DNA from: Pelagibacteraceae bacterium AG-345-F21
GTDB lineage: Bacteria; Pseudomonadota; Alphaproteobacteria; Pelagibacterales; Pelagibacteraceae
Length of the DNA: 64,000 bases
Direction: 5' to 3'
NCBI GenBank assembly: GCA_003281795.1
Contig: QCAW01000002.1
Span: 1 to 64,000, forward strand
A model generated the notes under the pieces. It had not been told where the DNA came from. It searched no databases and saw only the letters and a program-made list of their open reading frames with translations. The number at the start of each line of letters is the position of its first letter. The stretch's first letter is position 1. This document shows, piece after piece, positions 57,208-64,000 of this stretch. A program made the position numbers and the translations under genes.

Positions 57208-58554
57208 ATGAGTTCATCAAATAGAACTAATATTCCTAATTCGTTAAACGAGCATTGGATGCCGTTTACAGATAATAAAAATTTTAAAAAAAACCCTAGA
57301 TTAATTACTGATGCCAAAGGAGTTTATTTAACTAATCATGAAGGAAAAAAGATGATTGATGCAAGTTCTGGTTTGTTTTGCAATCCATTAGGTCATGGAA
57401 GAAAAGAAATTACAGAAGCAGTATCAAAACAATTGGAAAAATTAGATTATTGCCAACCATTCAACCAAGGTTTTGGCGGATCATTTGAATTAGCTACTAG
57501 AATAGCTAAAAAAACACCTGAGGGATTAAATCGAATTTTTTATACTATTTGTGGATCAACAGCTGTAGAAACTGCTATTAAAATTTCAATTGCATACCAT
57601 AGAGCCAAAGGGGACTCAAAAAGATTTAGATTTGTGGGTAGAGAACGAGGTTATCATGGAATGAATATAGGTGCGACTACTGTTGGTGGAATGATTAATA
57701 ATGTTAAAACTTTTGCAAGTGTATTAATGCCAGGTGTTCAACATATGAGACATACTCATTTACCAGAACACAAATTTGTAAAAGGGCAACCCGAAACTGG
57801 AGTTGAGATGGCAGAAGATTTAGAGAGGATAGCAATGAATTTTGGGGGAGAAAATATAGCAGCTTGTATTGTTGAACCGATAGCTGGTTCTACAGGGACA
57901 TTAATACCACCAAAAGGTTATTTAAACCGTTTAAGAGAAATTTGTGATAAACACGGGATATTACTAATTTTCGATGAAGTAATTACTGGATGGGGGAGAA
58001 CTGGCTCAGCCTTTGCATCACAAGAATTCGGAGTAAAACCAGATTTAATCACAATGGCCAAAGCTACAACAAATGGAGTAGTTCCTATGGGAGTAGTTGC
58101 GGTTAAAGAAGAAATTTATGATGCAGTTTTAGACTCTTCATCTGGCGCTCCAGACGGAACACCGGAATTATTTCATGGATATACTTATTCTGGAATACCT
58201 GTTGCAGTTGCTGCAGCGCTAGCTGTGCAAGATATTTTTGACAAGGAAGATATATTTAATAGAGCTAAAAAATTGTCACCGTATTTACAAGAAGGCCTTC
58301 ATTCATTAAAAGATTTAAAAGAAATAGTAAGTATTCGAGGGTATGGAATGATGGGTGGCATTGAAATGAAAATGAAAGATAAACCAGGCAAAGCTGGTTT
58401 TCAGACTTTTAAACATTGTTATGACGCAGGAGTAAATTTTAAAAATACTGGAGATACTTTAATTATTGCCCCTCAATTTATATGCGAGAAGAAGCATATT
58501 GATGAAATAATAGATAAATTAAGAACAGGCATTTCAAATTACTCAAAATCATAA
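57208..58554 (+). CDS. tpa: Class III aminotransferase, taurine:pyruvate aminotransferase-like
   Basis: LNEHWMPFTDNKNF, DASSGLFCNPLGHGRKEI, IFDEVITGWGRTGSAFASQEFGVKPDLITMAKATTNG; next to tauABC and ald. Confidence 0.85.
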   Translation: MSSSNRTNIPNSLNEHWMPFTDNKNFKKNPRLITDAKGVYLTNHEGKKMIDASSGLFCNPLGHGRKEITEAVSKQLEKLDYCQPFNQGFGGSFELATRIAKKTPEGLNRIFYTICGSTAVETAIKISIAYHRAKGDSKRFRFVGRERGYHGMNIGATTVGGMINNVKTFASVLMPGVQHMRHTHLPEHKFVKGQPETGVEMAEDLERIAMNFGGENIAACIVEPIAGSTGTLIPPKGYLNRLREICDKHGILLIFDEVITGWGRTGSAFASQEFGVKPDLITMAKATTNGVVPMGVVAVKEEIYDAVLDSSSGAPDGTPELFHGYTYSGIPVAVAAALAVQDIFDKEDIFNRAKKLSPYLQEGLHSLKDLKEIVSIRGYGMMGGIEMKMKDKPGKAGFQTFKHCYDAGVNFKNTGDTLIIAPQFICEKKHIDEIIDKLRTGISNYSKS

Positions 58555-59676
58555 ATGATCATTGGAGTTCCAAAAGAAATTAAACTTCAAGAGCATAGAA
58601 TAGGGCTGACGCCTGAAAGCACTAAAAAATTAACAAGTGAAGGCCATGAAGTTTTAATAGAGAGCAACGGGGGTTTTGAAGCAGGATTTACTAATTTAGA
58701 TTATAAAGCTGCTGGAGGAAAAATAATTGAAAAAGCTGAGGAGATTTTTAAATCAGCAGAATTGATTGTTAAAGTAAAAGAGCCTCAAATGAACGAAGTT
58801 GAGATGATTAGAGAGAATCAAATAATTTATACATATCTGCACTTAGCAGCTGCAAAAAATCTTACTAAAGGTTTAATAAAAACAAAGTCAATTTGTATTG
58901 CTTATGAAACAGTAACAGATGACAATGGACGATTACCTTTATTAGCACCTATGAGCGCAGTAGCTGGTCGAATGTCTATTCAAGCTGGAGCACATTCTTT
59001 GGAAAAAAATCAAAAAGGAAGAGGTCTATTGCTAGGTGGTGCGCCAGGCGTTGAGCCAGCTAATGTTGTAATTTTGGGAGGAGGAGTTGTTGGGGAAAAT
59101 GCTGCAATAATAGCTACAGGCATGAAAGGAAAAGTTTATGTAGTGGATAAATCCAAAGAAAGATTAAAGGAATTGCATGAAAAATTTGGAGATAAAATTA
59201 TACCAACTGAAAGCGACAAAATAGATTTAGGGAAATTGGTTTCTGATTGTGACCTTTTAGTAGGCGGAGTTTTAATTCCTGGAGCTGAAGCTCCAAAAAT
59301 TATCACAAGAGAAATGGTTAAAAATATGAAAAGAGGCTCAGTGGTTGTAGATGTTGCAATTGATCAAGGAGGATGTGTTGAAACAAGTAAACCTACCACC
59401 CATGAAAATCCAACTTTTTTAGTAGATAATGTTGTTCATTATTGTGTGGCGAACATGCCTGGTGGAGTACCTAGAACATCTACCATGGCTTTAAATAAAG
59501 CAACTTTGCCTTTATTAGTTCAATTAGCAAATGAAGGTTATAAAAAAACATTGATTGAAAATAAAAATTACCTTGCGGGTTTAAATATTTACAAAGGAAA
59601 AGTTACCTGCAAGGGTGTATCTGATGCTTTCAATTTAAGCTACTTTCCTCCCGAAAAAGCTATATTAGATCATTAA
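58555..59676 (+). CDS. ald: Alanine dehydrogenase
   Basis: MIIGVPKEIKLQEHRIGLTPES, VVILGGGVVGENAA, NMPGGVPRTSTMALNKATLP. Confidence 0.96.
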   Translation: MIIGVPKEIKLQEHRIGLTPESTKKLTSEGHEVLIESNGGFEAGFTNLDYKAAGGKIIEKAEEIFKSAELIVKVKEPQMNEVEMIRENQIIYTYLHLAAAKNLTKGLIKTKSICIAYETVTDDNGRLPLLAPMSAVAGRMSIQAGAHSLEKNQKGRGLLLGGAPGVEPANVVILGGGVVGENAAIIATGMKGKVYVVDKSKERLKELHEKFGDKIIPTESDKIDLGKLVSDCDLLVGGVLIPGAEAPKIITREMVKNMKRGSVVVDVAIDQGGCVETSKPTTHENPTFLVDNVVHYCVANMPGGVPRTSTMALNKATLPLLVQLANEGYKKTLIENKNYLAGLNIYKGKVTCKGVSDAFNLSYFPPEKAILDH

Positions 59677-59781
59677 TTCTTATCTTTAAACTCATTTTGG
59701 GTTGAATATCTTCAAATAAACCCATTCTGCCCCTTTGAAATGTTTTAATATCAAACCAAATGTGATGAAATTTAAATACTT

Positions 59782-59967
59782 ATGAGTTCGCAGATCAAAT
59801 TTGAAAATCATCATAACGCTGAAGTAGAGCATCAAAGAAAAGTTAAGTTGACAGATTTATTAAATAGATTGAATGCTGAAAAAAAAAGAGAACGAAATAG
59901 TAATATTGCTCTCTCAGTAGCTGCAGTATCCGCCGTAACTGTATTCGGCATAATTTTATCCCTTTAA
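59782..59967 (+). CDS. Small single-TM hypothetical protein
   Basis: 61 aa, C-terminal hydrophobic helix. Confidence 0.55.
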   Translation: MSSQIKFENHHNAEVEHQRKVKLTDLLNRLNAEKKRERNSNIALSVAAVSAVTVFGIILSL

Positions 59968-60042
59968 AATTCAATAAAAAAACAACAATTTCCGTAAAAA
60001 TTTGAAATAGTATTTATTATTAATATCCTATATAGATCGATA

Positions 60043-60729
60043 ATGCTTGAAAACTTGAATTTAGCAGAAGCTCCTCCATTATCAATAGTCTCAATAGTTG
60101 TAAATTTATTAGTAGGGGCGGTTATAGCAATAATTTTAAAATTTCATTACAAAAAATTTGGATCTACTTTAACTAACAGAGATGAGTTTAGTAATATTTT
60201 TTCATATATTCTATTAACGACAGTTTTAGTTATATCCATTGTTAAGTCTTCTCTTGCTCTATCTCTTGGTTTAGTTGGAGCTCTGTCAATTGTAAGATTT
60301 AGAACTCCAATCAAGGAACCCGAGGAGTTAGCATATTTGTTTATTTCAATTGCCGCAGGACTCGGTTTAGGCGCAAACCAAACTATTCCTACAATAGTAT
60401 CAATAATAATTATCTTAATTGTTATCAGCCTATTAAAATTTAATAAAATAAAAAATAAAAATAAAAATATTTTTATAAACTTGGAGCATGAGATTAAAGA
60501 CACTAAAACTAAAAAAAATCTTATTACACAATTTAATAAAATTATATCGATTAATTCTAAGGTTTGTGATTTGCGAAGATTTGATGTTAGAAACAATATG
60601 ATTGAAGCAACATATTTAGTAAATTTTGAAGAGTCTGAACAACTAGAAAATATTATAAACAATTTGCAAAAAGAGTTTAAAGGGATATCAGTAACCTACA
60701 TTGATCAAAATCAGATCCCTAGCATCTAG
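60043..60729 (+). CDS. DUF4956 membrane protein
   Basis: LALSLGLVGALSIVRFRTPIKEPEELAYLFISIAAGLGLGA. Confidence 0.92.
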   Translation: MLENLNLAEAPPLSIVSIVVNLLVGAVIAIILKFHYKKFGSTLTNRDEFSNIFSYILLTTVLVISIVKSSLALSLGLVGALSIVRFRTPIKEPEELAYLFISIAAGLGLGANQTIPTIVSIIIILIVISLLKFNKIKNKNKNIFINLEHEIKDTKTKKNLITQFNKIISINSKVCDLRRFDVRNNMIEATYLVNFEESEQLENIINNLQKEFKGISVTYIDQNQIPSI

Positions 60730-60734
60730 ATTTT

Positions 60735-61427
60735 ATGAGTTTTAAAATACCAGAAAATTCAAGAATTGAACTTAAATTTATTACTCAAGACACTTATTAT
60801 CATTCGATCAAAAATTGGATACGTTTAAACAATAATTGTTTTATGCCAATTTATAAACCAAGATACATTAATAATATCTATTTTGATGATAATAATCTTG
60901 AAACTTTTAGTGATAATTTGTTTGGAAATACTTTTAGGGCAAAGTTCCGATATAGATGGTATGACGATCTAGAAAAATGCAATAATGGCAACTTCGAAAT
61001 TAAGTTTAAAAGAAACATTTATGGTTGGAAGGAAAAATTCAAAATTTCTGGTCTAGAAGATATAAACAAACTAAATTGGAAGAAACTTGCAAAAAGAATT
61101 AAACTTTCGCTTACTCCAAATAATAAAATTTATTTTAATAAGTATAATACCCCATCAATTTTAAACCGTTATTATAGAGAATATTATTTAAGCCATGATA
61201 AAAATTTTAGGATCACATTGGATAGAAAATTAAACGTTTATGATCAGAGAGCAAAACCTAAACCAAATATAAAGTCGAAAGTCTTAAATAATAATCATTT
61301 AATAATTGAAGTTAAATTTAATAGAAATATGAGATATGAAATTAATGATTTATTAGATTATATGCCAATCAGAAATAGTAGAAACTCTAAATATATAAAT
61401 TCAATTAGACAGGTATCAGGTATTTAA
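60735..61427 (+). CDS. VTC-domain (polyphosphate polymerase-like) protein
   Basis: RIELKFIT, NNIYFDD, FRAKFRYRWYDD, FEIKFKRN, RITLDRKL, LIIEVKFNR. Confidence 0.88.
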   Translation: MSFKIPENSRIELKFITQDTYYHSIKNWIRLNNNCFMPIYKPRYINNIYFDDNNLETFSDNLFGNTFRAKFRYRWYDDLEKCNNGNFEIKFKRNIYGWKEKFKISGLEDINKLNWKKLAKRIKLSLTPNNKIYFNKYNTPSILNRYYREYYLSHDKNFRITLDRKLNVYDQRAKPKPNIKSKVLNNNHLIIEVKFNRNMRYEINDLLDYMPIRNSRNSKYINSIRQVSGI

Positions 61428-61428
61428 A

Positions 61429-62796
61429 TTGATTATAATAAATAAAAATAAGAAAAAAATTTCAAAAAAAAATAAAAAATTAATTTCTATAAAATATTTA
61501 TTTAGAATTTTTGCAAGTCTTATTATTATTCTGTTTTTCTTTATTTTAGGAATTTGGACAGAAAGATATGAGTGGGATAGAAAAATATCCATGATATTTA
61601 ATGATTCTATCAGTAAAATAACAAGTAATTTTTATTCTACATTTTTACCCTCTGATAAAATAATAATAGATATAAATTTTCAAAATTATTTAAAACTAAT
61701 TAAAAGTAGAAAAACTTATATTGAAAATTGGAAAGCCTCAAAAGAGCTGAGAGTCAAAGTACCTGCTAGAATTTCACTAACACCCCAAGAAAAATTATCA
61801 GCTTATGTCAGCATTAAAGGCACACACAAAGATCATTGGGAGCATCCTGAGAAATGGTCTTTAAAGATAAATTTAAGAGGAGGTAAAAAGATATTCGGCA
61901 ACACTGAATTTGCTATTCAACACCCACAAACCAGGGGATATTTATATGAATGGCTTTTTATGAGGTTTTTAAAAAATGAAAATTTAATTTATCATAAAGT
62001 CAAATTTATTGAAGTAATTTTAAACGGAAATAGTTTGGGGCTTTACAATTATACTGAGGCACATTCAGAAGATTTATTAAGGAATAATAATAAAAAAAAT
62101 GGGCCCATAGTTTTTTATGACAAAAATCAGTGGGTTAAAGAAACTTCTAATATGTTCAATCTGCCACCTGAGGAGTATAAAGATTCATTTTTTAAAGCTG
62201 AATTAAATTTGGTTAATAAATCAAAATTAATAAATAATCCTGAGTTAGAAAAATTGACTAATTTTGCATTCGACCAATTAAAATTATTCAGAAATAAAGA
62301 ACTTAGTGTAAGTGAAACTTTTGATATAAATCAGATGGCAAGAGTTTTTGCTATTAAGGCGCTTTTTGGAGCTGTAGAATTTGATTGGAAAGATATTAAA
62401 TTTTATCTAAATCCATCTACGCTTAAGTTAGAACCTATAGGAAGAGAAGTCCACGTTGATTACAATAACCAAAATTACGAAACTAAAACTTGGTGGATGA
62501 GTTTAAGTGAAGATAATTTTGTTCATTCAGTAGACCAAAAGTTCTTTTTAGAATTATTTTTTGAAGATAAAGAATTTATGAAATTATACCTAAGTGAATT
62601 AAAAAGAATTGCAAACTTACAGTATCTAGAGAAAGTTCTACAAATTAACAAATCAGAGCTTGAAAAGAAAAAAAAGCTTTTACAAAGATATCATCCAAAT
62701 ATAAACGTATATTCAGAGCAAAAAATGATAAAACAAATTGAATTTATTAAAAAAACTATAAAATCATTGAAAAAAAATAATATTTATTTTTCTTAA
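61429..62796 (+). CDS. CotH-kinase-like membrane-anchored protein
   Basis: N-terminal TM; VSIKGTHKDHWEHPEKWSLKINLRGGKKIFG, VILNGNSLGLYNYTEAHSEDLL. TTG start. Confidence 0.8.
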   Translation: MIIINKNKKKISKKNKKLISIKYLFRIFASLIIILFFFILGIWTERYEWDRKISMIFNDSISKITSNFYSTFLPSDKIIIDINFQNYLKLIKSRKTYIENWKASKELRVKVPARISLTPQEKLSAYVSIKGTHKDHWEHPEKWSLKINLRGGKKIFGNTEFAIQHPQTRGYLYEWLFMRFLKNENLIYHKVKFIEVILNGNSLGLYNYTEAHSEDLLRNNNKKNGPIVFYDKNQWVKETSNMFNLPPEEYKDSFFKAELNLVNKSKLINNPELEKLTNFAFDQLKLFRNKELSVSETFDINQMARVFAIKALFGAVEFDWKDIKFYLNPSTLKLEPIGREVHVDYNNQNYETKTWWMSLSEDNFVHSVDQKFFLELFFEDKEFMKLYLSELKRIANLQYLEKVLQINKSELEKKKKLLQRYHPNINVYSEQKMIKQIEFIKKTIKSLKKNNIYFS

Positions 62797-62854
62797 CAAA
62801 ATACTAAATTGTTATTATTTAAAAATTATTATATTTATAATGTTGTTTTATTAG

Positions 62855-62931
62855 GGCGAGGTAGCTCAGTTGGTTAGAGCACAGGACTCATAAGCCTGGG
62901 GTCGGCGGTTCGAATCCGCCCCTCGCTACCA
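62855..62931 (+). tRNA. tRNA-Met (anticodon CAT)
   Basis: 77-nt cloverleaf GGCGAGG...GCTCAGTTGGTTAGAGC...CTCATAA...GGCGGTTCGAATCCGCC...CCTCGCTACCA; CCA encoded. CAT could also be tRNA-Ile2, but sequence resembles elongator Met. Confidence 0.93.
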
Positions 62932-62937
62932 AATCAA

Positions 62938-63654
62938 TTATGAATTTAAAAATTTTTTAAGTTTTTGTAAATTCATAGAAGAATTTTTTGGCATTTTTGG
63001 TCTGGATAATTTTCTTAGGTAAATTTTTTTTATTTTTGGATTATATTTTTTTGCAAATTTGTAAACAGATTTACTAGGGCCACCAATATTTAGAATGCCT
63101 TTTTTATTAATTATTTTTTTAAATATTTTTATAAAATCTTCATGAAATATAAAATTAGTTATCATGTCGACATAAGCAGCTTTATGTACAAAAGGTTTTT
63201 CAGTCATACTTACTCTTAAAATAAGAGAATTTTTATACATTTGAACAGCGCTTTCAGCACCTAACTTTGACCAGGCGTAGTTATTCATTGGCAGCAAAGG
63301 GTCAGTTTCTTTATAATTTCCTTTAATACCCGGGTATAAATAACTAGTAGAAAAATAAATTATTTTTATATTTAGTTTTGAGCAAATTATAACAATGTTA
63401 GATGTTCCAATTATATTTAATTCTATACTTTTTTTGATATTTTTTTCATGCATAGAAATGGGACGAGATAAACCAGCTAAGTGAATTAAATACTTGGGTT
63501 TAGTTCTTTTAAGATATTTTTCAATTGATTTCAGACTAAGAATATTTAATTTTTTTTTACTTGGAAATAAAAAATTTTGATCAGTTAAGGAGAACAAGGT
63601 TTTACCAAATCTACCGTTACCACCTGTTACAACTACTTTTTTAGACTTTAACAT
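62938..63654 (-). CDS. NAD-dependent epimerase/dTDP-4-dehydrorhamnose reductase-like
   Basis: VVVTGGNGRFGKTLF, YLIHLAGLSRP, NNYAWSKLGAE; in-frame ATG 63654 preferred over 63672. Confidence 0.85.
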   Translation of the reverse strand: MLKSKKVVVTGGNGRFGKTLFSLTDQNFLFPSKKKLNILSLKSIEKYLKRTKPKYLIHLAGLSRPISMHEKNIKKSIELNIIGTSNIVIICSKLNIKIIYFSTSYLYPGIKGNYKETDPLLPMNNYAWSKLGAESAVQMYKNSLILRVSMTEKPFVHKAAYVDMITNFIFHEDFIKIFKKIINKKGILNIGGPSKSVYKFAKKYNPKIKKIYLRKLSRPKMPKNSSMNLQKLKKFLNS

Positions 63655-64000
63655 GTGAGATCCATTTTCCACCTTTTTTTAAATATAGCTTTTCCTTCTT
63701 AAAAATTTCGCGCCTGTGATTCCAAGAACAAAGTATTGTGTAATCTGGCTTACTTTCTCTAAAATGTTTTATTGAGACAACTGGAATATGTGTGCCTGGA
63801 GTAAATTTGCCAATTTTTTCTTTAGTCGAGTCAGCTATAAAATCTATCTGTTTGTTGTTTATTTTACAAAAATTTAAAACTGTAGAACTTTTTGCAGAGG
63901 CAGCGTAACCAACTATTTTTTTATCGTCTCTTTTTAAATTTAAAATCTTTTTTCTAAAGTTATTTCTAGATTTATAGCAAGCTTTTTTAAAATTAATACA
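63641..64000 (-). CDS. C-methyltransferase C-terminal domain protein (truncated by window edge)
   Basis: Frame open from 64000: ...KIVGYAASAKSSTVLNFCKINNKQIDFIADSTKEKIGKFTPGTHIPVVSIKHFRESKPDYTILCSWNHRREIFKKEKLYLKKGGKWISHVKV*. Confidence 0.75.
   Translation of the reverse strand, partial: CINFKKACYKSRNNFRKKILNLKRDDKKIVGYAASAKSSTVLNFCKINNKQIDFIADSTKEKIGKFTPGTHIPVVSIKHFRESKPDYTILCSWNHRREIFKKEKLYLKKGGKWISHVKV

Noticed and set aside
1-64000. CRISPR arrays, IS elements, integrases or prophage genes
   Set aside because: No regularly spaced repeats or recognisable transposase/integrase/phage proteins seen.

Overview
AT-rich, densely packed alphaproteobacterial chromosome segment. Gene content and very short intergenic spacers look SAR11/Pelagibacter-like (inference; no rRNA marker in the window). 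From left to right: (1) a light/oxidative-stress block (FAD oxidoreductase C-terminus, DUF1365, CFA synthase, DUF3833, SDR, TspO, two photolyase/cryptochrome-family proteins, DCC protein, unlisted DUF2256); (2) housekeeping genes (hisI, folE, acuI-like, LysR, rseP, HU); (3) tandem ammonium transporters with a structured intergenic hairpin; (4) recX/cysQ/mnmA region, followed by a 237-bp convergent intergenic gap with a strong candidate structured RNA, and an unlisted 27-aa extremely basic ORF with a good Shine-Dalgarno; (5) CADD/TenA-like protein, nucleotidyltransferase and aprM-aprB-aprA; (6) a large organosulfonate island (TauE-like exporter, suyAB, xsc, GMC oxidoreductase, TRAP transporter, hpsN-like, MDR dehydrogenase, Pta-like, ComC-like, tauABC with a giant N-terminally extended TauC, tpa, ald); (7) a run of small ferredoxin-like alpha/beta proteins; (8) a DUF4956-VTC-CotH triad, tRNA-Met(CAT), and the edge of a surface-polysaccharide region. 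No rRNA, CRISPR array or IS element was recognised. All homology calls are from reading the protein sequences, not from a search.
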